Part shown: piece by piece, positions 1 to 7,057 of the stretch | How positions within the stretch are numbered: the first letter of the stretch is position 1 | Layout of the letters: each line of letters begins with the position of its first letter | Origin: Phycisphaerae bacterium | GTDB taxonomy: Bacteria; Planctomycetota; Phycisphaerae; Phycisphaerales; Phycisphaeraceae | NCBI GenBank assembly: GCA_030425705.1 | Contig: JAUHZU010000001.1 | Coordinates: forward strand, 607,607-671,606 | DNA length: 64,000 nucleotides | Reading direction: 5' to 3' | The notes under the pieces: generated by a model | Told to the model about the DNA's origin: nothing | The model's database searches: none | The model's input: only the letters and a program-made list of their open reading frames with translations | Made by a program: the position numbers and the translations under genes

Positions 1-107
1 GCCAGCTCGTCGAGGGCTTCTTCCGCGTCTTCCAGCTCATCCATCGGGATGGGGATCGCGTCGTCGAGCAGTTGTTTGTCGTCCGCGTGTTCGGGGGGTG
101 GGGTCAT
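1..107 (-). CDS. Partial acidic protein, N-terminus only
   Basis: An ATG on the minus strand (plus-strand CAT at 105-107) is preceded by a good GAGGAAT ribosome site and opens a frame that runs off the left edge. The 35 visible residues begin MTPPPEHADDKQLLDDAIP and are rich in Asp and Glu. Nothing identifies the family. It is called a gene because of the ribosome site, the uninterrupted frame and the start of the divergent LigD-N-like gene region nearby. The rest of the protein lies outside the window. Confidence 0.5.
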   Translation of the reverse strand, partial: MTPPPEHADDKQLLDDAIPIPMDELEDAEEALDEL

Positions 108-211
108 GGGATTCCTCGCTGCAGATGGGAGACGGGCGGCCGATCCGGTGAGCCGGTTTGAGTGTAACGGATGGGCACGGGGCGACCAAGGCCGGCGCAT
201 GTTCAGCGGGC

Positions 212-631
212 TCAGCCGTTGACAGCGGTGACGGTGGCCCGAAGGGGCTGATCGTCAACGGTTTGGGGGACCACGATCGCCAGCGTTGGGCCGTCGAGGG
301 TCAGGCGGATGTGCCGCGCCTCGTCTGGCCCGCAGCGCACCTCCGCGTACCCGTCGGCGAGATGACGGACGCTCCCCCGGCCGGCGGTGAGCGGGCCTTC
401 GTAGGTGAGGTAGCGTGCCCGGTGGGGCGGGAGCGGTGTGAGCAACAGCGGCTGCCGCGCAAGCCACGCCCCAGGCGGCGGGTCGATCCGCACCGCCCAG
501 AGGGTCAGGGCGTCGCCCGGGTCGTCGGCCGGCTCGGCTTCGGCGGCCAGGGCCGGGTCCTCGATGAGCAGGTCGTGGTGGACGCCCGCGTCGGTCGTGT
601 GCTCCAGGATGGCGAAGCGGCAGGTCGGCAT
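212..631 (-). CDS. LigD N-terminal (3'-phosphoesterase)-like protein
   Basis: A 139-residue protein starting MPTCRFAILEHTTDAGVHHD. The RFxILEHD...VHxDLLIE opening, and later YLTYEGPLTAGRGSVRH, resemble the stand-alone LigD N-terminal phosphoesterase-like domain (PF13298 type). In that family the His/Asp residues of the opening contribute to metal binding, and in full LigD the domain trims 3' ends during end joining. Here it stands alone, with no ligase or polymerase domain and no Ku gene nearby, so a DNA-repair role is inferred only. The gene lies between a divergent partial gene and a TPR lipoprotein on the other strand. The expected second conserved His of the opening motif is present (VHHD). 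Confidence 0.6.
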   Translation of the reverse strand: MPTCRFAILEHTTDAGVHHDLLIEDPALAAEAEPADDPGDALTLWAVRIDPPPGAWLARQPLLLTPLPPHRARYLTYEGPLTAGRGSVRHLADGYAEVRCGPDEARHIRLTLDGPTLAIVVPQTVDDQPLRATVTAVNG

Positions 632-793
632 GCGGTATGGCGCGGTAGGCAGGGCGGGGTGAGACGCAGCGGTGTCGGTTTCCAGCGCCGGGGTTTGTCA
701 GTGGGCTGGGGCGATCATATCCTCATGGGATCGCCGGGATTCCCCGCCGCCGATGTCGGTGCCGGGGCGCTTGGCAGGACGAAGAGCGAAACC

Positions 794-1531
794 ATGATGC
801 GTTTGTCGATGAGGCGGTGGTGTGTGTGGCTGGCGGCGCTGGTGCTGGGGCTGCCCTTGGCGGGCTGTGGGTACAACGCCCACCACCAGAAGCAGCTGGC
901 CCGGGACGAGATGTCCCAGGGCGACTATGTCGCGGCCCGCAACCGGCTGATCGAGGTCACCCAGCAGGCGCGCTCCGACTGGGAGGGCCACTACTACCTC
1001 GGGCTCTGCCACCTCGAGCTCAATGAGCCCGTGCAGGCCCAGACCCAGCTCGGCCAGGCCCTCGCGGTGCAGGACCGCAACCCCGAGTGGACCCCCAAGA
1101 TCCTCGACGCGATGGCGCGGTCGCTGTTCGACCAGGACCGGCCCGACGAGCTGTACGCCTTCCTCCGCGCGCAGATCGACCGCTACGGGACCTGGCAGGA
1201 CTACGCCCGGCAGGCGCGCTTCCTCGCCAAGGCCGGCGACGTCGACGGCGCAGCGCTCGCCTACCGCAAGGCCGCCTACTTCAGCAAGAACCGCGACGAG
1301 AACATCTACCTCGAGATCGCCGACTTCTACGAGTCGATCGGCGACCAGGGCCGCGCCGCCCAGTCCCTCCGCTGGGCCTACTGGATCAACCCCAACCACC
1401 TGCAGATCCCCGACCGCATGCGCCGGCTGGGCATCGTGCCCGGGCCGACCCAGCGCGAGCAGCCGCCCACCCCCGCGTTCCCCGGCGACCGCCTGTTCGA
1501 TGTCCCGCTGCCCGGCGATACCCAGCCCTAG
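794..1531 (+). CDS. TPR-repeat lipoprotein
   Basis: A 245-residue exported protein. The start at 794 (MMRLSMRRWCVWLAALVLG) gives a charged, then hydrophobic signal peptide ending in the lipobox LAGC, so it should be lipid-anchored. The upstream extension of the open frame lacks a ribosome site and reads like non-coding sequence. The mature part is alpha-helical and holds several degenerate tetratricopeptide repeats (for example GDYVAARNRLIEVTQQ, GHYYLGLCHLELNEPVQAQT, GDVDGAALAYRKAAYFSKN). The tail is proline-rich. TPR proteins act as scaffolds, and no specific partner is indicated. trkA follows 41 bases downstream on the same strand. Confidence 0.75.
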   Translation: MMRLSMRRWCVWLAALVLGLPLAGCGYNAHHQKQLARDEMSQGDYVAARNRLIEVTQQARSDWEGHYYLGLCHLELNEPVQAQTQLGQALAVQDRNPEWTPKILDAMARSLFDQDRPDELYAFLRAQIDRYGTWQDYARQARFLAKAGDVDGAALAYRKAAYFSKNRDENIYLEIADFYESIGDQGRAAQSLRWAYWINPNHLQIPDRMRRLGIVPGPTQREQPPTPAFPGDRLFDVPLPGDTQP

Positions 1532-1572
1532 CACGGGACGGACTGGGGGGATGACGCAACGCGAGAACGCTT

Positions 1573-2952
1573 ATGAATATCGTCATCTGCGGCGCGGGCG
1601 AGGTCGGCCGACACACGGCCGAGGTCCTGGCACCGGCCGGCCACAGCATCACGATCATCGACCAGTCCCCCGCGAAGCTCGCGGAGGTCGATGAGCTGAT
1701 GGATGTCGGCTCGCTGGTGGGCAGCTGCGCCGAGGCGCAGGTCCAGCTCGCCGCGGGCGTGGACAAGGCGGACCTGCTGGTCGCGGCGACGAATGTCGAC
1801 GAGGTCAACCTGCTGTCCTGTGCCGTGGCCAAGGGGCTGGGCTGCAAGACCGCGATCTCGCGGGTGCACCACTCCGGCTTTTTTGAGGGGCGGGGCCTGG
1901 ACTACGCCCGGCATTTGGGCATCGACCACCTGGTGTGCCCGGAATACACGACGGCCCAGGCGATCGCCGCGGCGCTGCGGAGCCCGGGCGCGATCGCGGT
2001 CGAGAACTTCGCCCGCGGCAAGGTCGAGATGCAGCGCGTCGAGGTCAGTGCGTCGAGCAAGGCGGTGGGCCTGCCCCTGCGCGAGCTCAAGGCCCCGGGC
2101 ACCTCGCTGATCGCCTGCATCAGCCGGGCCGGCGAGCCGTTCGTCCCCGCCGCGGACACGGTGATCCAGCAGGGCGACGTCGTGACCGTGCTCGGCGAGG
2201 CCAAGGGGTTTGATCAGACCAGCAAGTACTACAACGCCGAGCAATCGGGCCGGCGGAAGATCATCATCATGGGCGGCTCGACGCAGAGCGTCTGGCTCTG
2301 CCGGGAGCTGAAGCGGCTGAACCTGTCGGTGCGGATGCTGATCTCCGACGAGGCCCGCGCCAAGGAACTGGCCCCCAAGCTCGAGTGGGTGACGACGATC
2401 AACGCCGACGTGATCAACTCGGACGTGCTGCAGGAAGAGCGCGTCGACCAGGCGGACGCGTTCATCGCGGCGACCGACGACGAGGAGACGAACATCCTCG
2501 CGGCCGCGCTGGCGAAGACGCGGGGAGCGAAGACGTCGATGTGCGTCATGCAGCGGCCAACGTACCTGCACCTGATCGAGCACGTGGGCGTGGACCGCGC
2601 GTTCAGCCCGCGGGCGACCGCGGTGATCGAGTTCCTTCGGCTGCTGGACCACCGGGACCTGCGCCACCTCGCGACGCTGTCCGAGGGCATCGCGGAGCTG
2701 TACGAGGTCCACGTGACGGACAAGGCCGAGCAGGTCCTGGGCAAGAAGCTCGCGGAGATCGAGTTCCCCAGCCACTGCCTGGTCGCGGCGATCAACCGGG
2801 GCGAGTCGGTCTATATCCCCGGCGCGGGGGACACGATCCAGGCCGGCGACACCGCGGTGCTGATCGGCCCGGCCAAGATCGAGAAGGACCTGGCGAAGCT
2901 GTTCGGGACCAAGCTGAGCAAGCGGAGCGCCGTGGGGGCCGTCTCGGTCTAA
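1573..2952 (+). CDS. trkA: Trk potassium uptake regulatory subunit TrkA
   Basis: A 459-residue peripheral membrane protein that binds NAD(H)/ATP and gates the TrkH potassium channel. It has two RCK modules, each an N-terminal Rossmann domain followed by a C-terminal TrkA-C domain. The first opens MNIVICGAGEVGRHTAEVL with the GxGxxG nucleotide loop and the acidic residue (ITIIDQ) at the end of beta-2. The second opens near residue 232 with IIIMGGSTQSVW, where the glycine loop is degenerate. TrkA-C domains end each half (PLRELKAPGTSLIACISR; KLAEIEFPSHCLVAAINR). The length matches canonical two-RCK TrkA. It lies upstream of trkH on the same strand, separated by a hairpin. Confidence 0.95.
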   Translation: MNIVICGAGEVGRHTAEVLAPAGHSITIIDQSPAKLAEVDELMDVGSLVGSCAEAQVQLAAGVDKADLLVAATNVDEVNLLSCAVAKGLGCKTAISRVHHSGFFEGRGLDYARHLGIDHLVCPEYTTAQAIAAALRSPGAIAVENFARGKVEMQRVEVSASSKAVGLPLRELKAPGTSLIACISRAGEPFVPAADTVIQQGDVVTVLGEAKGFDQTSKYYNAEQSGRRKIIIMGGSTQSVWLCRELKRLNLSVRMLISDEARAKELAPKLEWVTTINADVINSDVLQEERVDQADAFIAATDDEETNILAAALAKTRGAKTSMCVMQRPTYLHLIEHVGVDRAFSPRATAVIEFLRLLDHRDLRHLATLSEGIAELYEVHVTDKAEQVLGKKLAEIEFPSHCLVAAINRGESVYIPGAGDTIQAGDTAVLIGPAKIEKDLAKLFGTKLSKRSAVGAVSV

Positions 2953-3010
2953 CCCCTTGGGTGGAAGGCGGCCCGATAGCGCGGCGTGGTATCATGTGGC
3001 TAGTGGAGAA

Positions 3011-3040
3011 GGCGGTGCATCACGCACCGCCTTTGTTGTT
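3011..3040 (+). terminator. Hairpin between trkA and trkH
   Basis: An 8-bp perfect stem (GGCGGTGC at 3011-3018, GCACCGCC at 3024-3031) with a 5-base loop is followed by TTTGTTGTTT. It could terminate or attenuate trkA transcripts before trkH. The T tract is interrupted, so read-through is likely. Confidence 0.55.
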
Positions 3041-3069
3041 TCGGCCTCGGAGCCGGCGGTTGGCCGGGC

Positions 3070-4629
3070 GTGATGAACTACCTGTACGTGCTGCGACAGT
3101 TCGGGCTGCTGCTGGCGGTGATGTCGCTGGCGATGGCGGCGTCGCTGGCCTACGAGGCGTTGTCGTTCCTGTCGGGCGGCGGGGGCCCGGGCGAGGCGCT
3201 GGCGGCACGGTCGCTGGGCATCGCCGTGGTGCTGGGCCTGGCCGTGGGCGGCGGGCTCTACCTCGCCGGGGCGAAAGAGAAAGACAAGTCCATGGCCCGG
3301 CGGGAGGCGCTGCTGCTGGTGGCGATCAGCTGGCTGATCGGCGCGGCGCTCGCGGCGCTGCCGTTCTGGCTCTGGGCCCGGGCCGACGGCGGGGGGGAGA
3401 CGCACATCTTCCGCTCGTTCACCGCCTGCTACTTCGAGGCGATGTCCGGCCTCACGACCACCGGCGCCACGGTCCTGGGCAGCGAGGGGCAACGCATCGG
3501 CGACCTGCCCAACGGGCTGCTGCTCTGGCGGTCGCTCACGCACTGGCTGGGCGGGCTGGGGATCGTCGTGCTGTTTGTCGCGGTGCTCCCCTCGACGGGC
3601 ACCGGCGGGAAAAAGCTCTTCCAGGCCGAGTCCACCGCCGACCAGGGCGGCGTCCGCCCACGGGTCCGCGAGACCGCGCGCGTGCTCTGGCTGATCTACC
3701 TCGGCCTGACGCTCGCCTGCATCGTGCTCATGCGCGCCACCGGCGCGGTCAACTGGTTCGAGGCCCTGAACCATGCGTTCTCGGTCATGTCCACCGGCGG
3801 GCTCAGCACCAACGATGCCAGCATCGGCGGGTACGACTCCGTCTCGCTGGACCTGGTGACCACGCTGTTCATGTTTATCGCCGGGGTGAACTTCGTGCTG
3901 TTCTTCCACATGGTCCAGGGCCGGTGGTCGATCGCGTGGAAGGATGTGGAGCTGCGGGTGTACCTCGTGCTCAAGCTGGCCGTGACCGCGCTGATCGCGG
4001 TCAACATCATGGGCGGCTCGATCGTGACCACCACCGGCCGGGTGATCGAGGCCGGGCTCTTCCAGTCGATCCGCTTCGCCTCGTTCCAGACCATGTCGAT
4101 GCAGACCGGCACGGGGTTCGGCACGGCCGACTACGACCTCTGGCCGGAGCTGAGCGTCGGCCTGCTGATCGGGCTCATGTTCATCGGCGGGTGCGCGGGG
4201 TCCACGGCCGGCGGCCTGAAGGTGATCCGGTTCTGGATCGTGATCAAGGTCATCTATCAGGCCCTCGAGCGGGCGTTCCGGCCGAACGTGGTCCGGCCGC
4301 TGAAGGTCGGCAAGAGCGTCATCGACGACGAACTGAAACTCTCCTCCCTGACCTACCTGATCGTGATGGGGCTGCTGACGGGGCTGGGCTGCTTCGCGGT
4401 CCAGTTGATCGAGCCGAGCGAGCTATGCAACTTCCAGACGGCCTTTACCGCTTCATTATCAACGCTTTGCAACGTCGGCCCCGGCCTGCACGGCGTGGGT
4501 CCCACGCAGAACTACGGCTGGATGCACCCCGCGTCGCTGTGGGTCCTCAGCTTGCTGATGGCGCTGGGCCGGCTGGAGGTCTACGCCCTGCTCGTCCTGC
4601 TGGCCCCGCGGTTCTGGCGCGGGGACTAA
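3070..4629 (+). CDS. trkH: Trk/Ktr-type potassium channel subunit
   Basis: About 519 residues with many hydrophobic segments. It is the K+-translocating subunit of a Trk system, four M1-P-M2 repeats each with a selectivity-filter loop. Filter-like loops are visible as EAMSGLTTTGATVLG, SVMSTGGLSTNDAS, MSMQTGTGFGTADYD and STLCNVGPGLHGVG, and GCAGSTAGGLKVIRFWI is the conserved TrkH signature. The GTG at 3070 and the ATG at 3073 are adjacent possible starts. It partners TrkA encoded just upstream. The two genes form the whole potassium-uptake unit here. Confidence 0.93.
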   Translation: MMNYLYVLRQFGLLLAVMSLAMAASLAYEALSFLSGGGGPGEALAARSLGIAVVLGLAVGGGLYLAGAKEKDKSMARREALLLVAISWLIGAALAALPFWLWARADGGGETHIFRSFTACYFEAMSGLTTTGATVLGSEGQRIGDLPNGLLLWRSLTHWLGGLGIVVLFVAVLPSTGTGGKKLFQAESTADQGGVRPRVRETARVLWLIYLGLTLACIVLMRATGAVNWFEALNHAFSVMSTGGLSTNDASIGGYDSVSLDLVTTLFMFIAGVNFVLFFHMVQGRWSIAWKDVELRVYLVLKLAVTALIAVNIMGGSIVTTTGRVIEAGLFQSIRFASFQTMSMQTGTGFGTADYDLWPELSVGLLIGLMFIGGCAGSTAGGLKVIRFWIVIKVIYQALERAFRPNVVRPLKVGKSVIDDELKLSSLTYLIVMGLLTGLGCFAVQLIEPSELCNFQTAFTASLSTLCNVGPGLHGVGPTQNYGWMHPASLWVLSLLMALGRLEVYALLVLLAPRFWRGD

Positions 4630-4684
4630 GGGCCGACATGCGGGCCGTTTCTGGGGTTTGGCGCGATTTTTTGCGTAAGAACAG

Positions 4685-4713
4685 TTGTACCGTTACTGGT
4701 TATCCCCTATTCT
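4685..4713 (+). promoter_or_regulatory. Sigma-70-type promoter for the lysyl-oxidase-like gene
   Basis: TTGTAC at 4685-4690 and TATTCT at 4708-4713 are separated by 17 bases, in a locally AT-rich stretch about 80 bases upstream of the start codon at 4793. Confidence 0.6.
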
Positions 4714-4792
4714 TACTCGACATGGGGACTGGATCGGCTGACCGCAGCCGACAGGTATTTGTTCACCCTTCCCTGACAGGAGTGGAGGATCC

Positions 4793-6232
4793 ATGCTGAA
4801 GTTTTCGAGCCGTTCGTCCCGGAACCGGGTCTCTGTTGCTACCGGTGCCTTGGTGGCGGGACTCTTGGCCGGTCAGGCCGCCGCCCAGTACGAGAACTAC
4901 CTGCTGCCGGACATGATGCCCTGGATCAGCGGCAACCTCCGCTACGGACACGGCTGGGTGATCAACGGCAGTGAGATCCGTCTTTCGACCGCGCCGCTCA
5001 ACGCGGGTGTCGGCCACCTGGAGATCTGGGACGACCCCAGCCAGGTGGGTGACAACGACATCGATGTCTACCAGCGTCTCTACGAGATCGGCGGGACCTA
5101 CAACGACTACATGGACGTGCAGGTCGGCAACTTCATCAACCACCCCGGCCACAGCCACTTCCACTTCGAGGGCTACGCGATCCAGCAGCTCCACGAAGTC
5201 ACCGAAGGCAACGGCATCGGCGACGTGGTCGCCTCCGGCGAGAAGATCAGCTTCTGCATGATCAACCTCGACCAGTTCGACGCCGACCTCTACAACAACT
5301 CTACGACGGGCTCGAATGGTCAACCGATCTATTACAGCGGTTGTGGCCGGGGGCACACCGGCATCTCGGCCGGGTACGCCGACATCTACAGCTCCGGCCT
5401 CGACGGACAATCCATCGATATCACCGGTCTGTCAACCGACGGGCAGGGCAACTTCAACGGCGGGCTCAACGGCACCGGCGTCTACTGGCTCGAAGTCACG
5501 ATCGACCCCGACAACGCGATGATCGAGTCCAACAACCATAACAACAGCGCCTACATGCTGGTCGATCTCAACAACACGACCAACATCTCCGGCTCGTACG
5601 ACCGGGGCGTCCAGCTCGACGACCACGACGATACCAGCGCAGACGCCACCTGGCTCAATAACGGCGAGTGGCGGTTCGGCGAGATCAACTGGGAAGCCGA
5701 CGAGGACCGCTTCAGTGCCGATGTCGTCGAGGGCGCGCTGTACATGCTCCGCTACGAGGAAACGCAGATCCTCTACAGCGACGTCACCATCTTCGACACC
5801 ACCGGCACCAACGAGGTCTACTACGCCAACCTCGGCGGCTCCGACCGCACCAACATCAGCACCACCTTCCGTGCCAACGGCACGGGCGACTACTACGTCG
5901 AGATCGGCGAGACACGCACGGACTTCGGCAACTCGGACGGCGCCTACCACCTTCGGTGGGACCTGGTCGCGATCGCAGGCGACGTGGACCAGGACGGCGT
6001 GGTCGATGCCACCGACCTGGACATGATCCTCGCGGCCTGGGGCGACTCGGTCGCCGCGGGCACGGCCGGCGACTTCGACGCCGACGGCGTCATCGGGGCC
6101 GGCGACCTGAGCATCCTCACCGCCAACTGGGGCTCGACCCTCGCCGACTACGGGGTCGCCGCGGTCCCCGAGCCGGGCTCGGTCGCGCTGTTTGCGATGG
6201 GCGGGCTGGCGCTGCTCCGCCGCCGCCGCTGA
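4793..6232 (+). CDS. Lysyl oxidase-like secreted protein with dockerin and PEP-CTERM
   Basis: A 479-residue exported protein with a signal peptide ending QAAAQ near residue 32. Residues about 40-260 resemble the lysyl oxidase family: HPGHSHFHFEGY near residue 120 matches the copper-binding His cluster, followed by the family-like pattern FCMIN...CGRGHTGISAGYADIYSSGLDGQSID and DPDNAMIESNNHNNS. Lysyl oxidases oxidise peptidyl-lysine amines using copper and a tyrosine-derived quinone. Residues about 290-390 look like a beta-sandwich of the bacterial pre-peptidase C type. Then come two dockerin-like calcium loops (DVDQDGVVDATDLDMIL and DFDADGVIGAGDLSILT) and a C-terminal sorting signal (VPEPGSVALFAMGG, then an Arg cluster). 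An exosortase should process the tail. A good terminator follows. Confidence 0.8.
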   Translation: MLKFSSRSSRNRVSVATGALVAGLLAGQAAAQYENYLLPDMMPWISGNLRYGHGWVINGSEIRLSTAPLNAGVGHLEIWDDPSQVGDNDIDVYQRLYEIGGTYNDYMDVQVGNFINHPGHSHFHFEGYAIQQLHEVTEGNGIGDVVASGEKISFCMINLDQFDADLYNNSTTGSNGQPIYYSGCGRGHTGISAGYADIYSSGLDGQSIDITGLSTDGQGNFNGGLNGTGVYWLEVTIDPDNAMIESNNHNNSAYMLVDLNNTTNISGSYDRGVQLDDHDDTSADATWLNNGEWRFGEINWEADEDRFSADVVEGALYMLRYEETQILYSDVTIFDTTGTNEVYYANLGGSDRTNISTTFRANGTGDYYVEIGETRTDFGNSDGAYHLRWDLVAIAGDVDQDGVVDATDLDMILAAWGDSVAAGTAGDFDADGVIGAGDLSILTANWGSTLADYGVAAVPEPGSVALFAMGGLALLRRRR

Positions 6233-6257
6233 GCCATTGCGATAGATCCAATACTGG

Positions 6258-6289
6258 CAGGGCCGGCACCGCGCCGGCCCTGTTTTTTT
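6258..6289 (+). terminator. Intrinsic terminator
   Basis: A 10-bp perfect GC stem (6258-6267 with 6273-6282) is followed by a run of seven T. It ends the lysyl-oxidase-like gene. Confidence 0.9.
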
Positions 6290-6389
6290 GCACGCCGTTT
6301 GACCCCGTGCCACAAGACCCGACAATGAGAGCGGTAGTGGCAAGCGTGCCCTGCCCCCGGCCTTGGCCCGTGCCTTGGGGCGATACGAC

Positions 6390-6944
6390 ATGATCTCAGA
6401 CGACCAGACCCTGAACGTAGACCTGCCGCCCCTGAACGCGGCGGAGGCCTTCTTCTTGCCCGAGGTGTTCAAGGGCTTGGGGACGACGCTCAAGCACATG
6501 GCCGGCAGCGTCGGCAAGTGGGCCGGCGGCGGGGGCCGGCTCAAGACCCTCGAGTACCCCGAGGAACGCCGCGAGCACCTGCCCGTCGAGGAGGGCGGCC
6601 AGCACATCCCCAACTTCCGCGGTGTCCACCGCCTCAACCGCGACGAGGACGGCCGGGTCCGCTGCGTCGCCTGTTTCATGTGTGCCACGGCCTGCCCGGC
6701 CAACTGCATCCACATCGAGGGCACCGAGTCGCCCTGGGACGACCGCGAGAAGTACCCGGTCAAGTTCGACCTCGACGAGCTGCGCTGCATCTACTGCGGC
6801 ATGTGCGAGGAGGCCTGCCCGGTTGATGCGATCGAGCTCACCCAGCTCTACGACATCGTGGGCATGTCCCGCCAGGAGATGATCTTCGACAAGGAGAAGC
6901 TCCTGAGCATCTACGACGCGACAATCGATCAGAAGCCGATGTAG
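6390..6944 (+). CDS. nuoI: NADH-quinone oxidoreductase subunit I (2x[4Fe-4S])
   Basis: About 184 residues from the ATG at 6390 (MISDDQTLNVDLPP). Two classical 4Fe-4S motifs, CVACFMCATACPANCI and CIYCGMCEEACPVDAI, with the spacing of NuoI/PsaC-type proteins, are followed by the conserved tail (FDKEKLLSIYDATIDQ). In complex I this subunit carries clusters N6a/N6b in the peripheral arm at the membrane surface. The upstream in-frame codons add no homologous residues. The gene is solitary: no other nuo genes lie nearby. It therefore either completes a complex I encoded elsewhere or serves another iron-sulfur enzyme, and the length and motifs favour NuoI. Confidence 0.87.
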   Translation: MISDDQTLNVDLPPLNAAEAFFLPEVFKGLGTTLKHMAGSVGKWAGGGGRLKTLEYPEERREHLPVEEGGQHIPNFRGVHRLNRDEDGRVRCVACFMCATACPANCIHIEGTESPWDDREKYPVKFDLDELRCIYCGMCEEACPVDAIELTQLYDIVGMSRQEMIFDKEKLLSIYDATIDQKPM

Positions 6945-6961
6945 GGATTCACGCGGGGAAC

Positions 6962-7057
6962 TTGTATACTCGAAGTGATTGAAGCCCACGGTCTGTGGCC
7001 GTGGGCCCCGTCGCGCGTGACGCGGCGGCGGGTGACACGTCTACAAGGGGACTCTTC
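6962..7057 (+). promoter_or_regulatory. Promoter element and structured 5' leader
   Basis: TTGTATACT at 6962-6970 contains a strong -10 box (TATACT at 6965-6970), but no convincing -35. An 8-bp perfect hairpin follows (6984-6991 with 6999-7006), then an imperfect palindrome at 7008-7028 related to the 9-3-9 repeats of the 17.7-18.1 kb region. AAGGGG supplies the ribosome site of the gene starting at 7058. Confidence 0.4.

Noticed and set aside
698..1534. 278-codon minus-strand frame opposite the TPR lipoprotein
   Set aside because: Low-complexity Val/Leu/Gly-rich shadow without start context.
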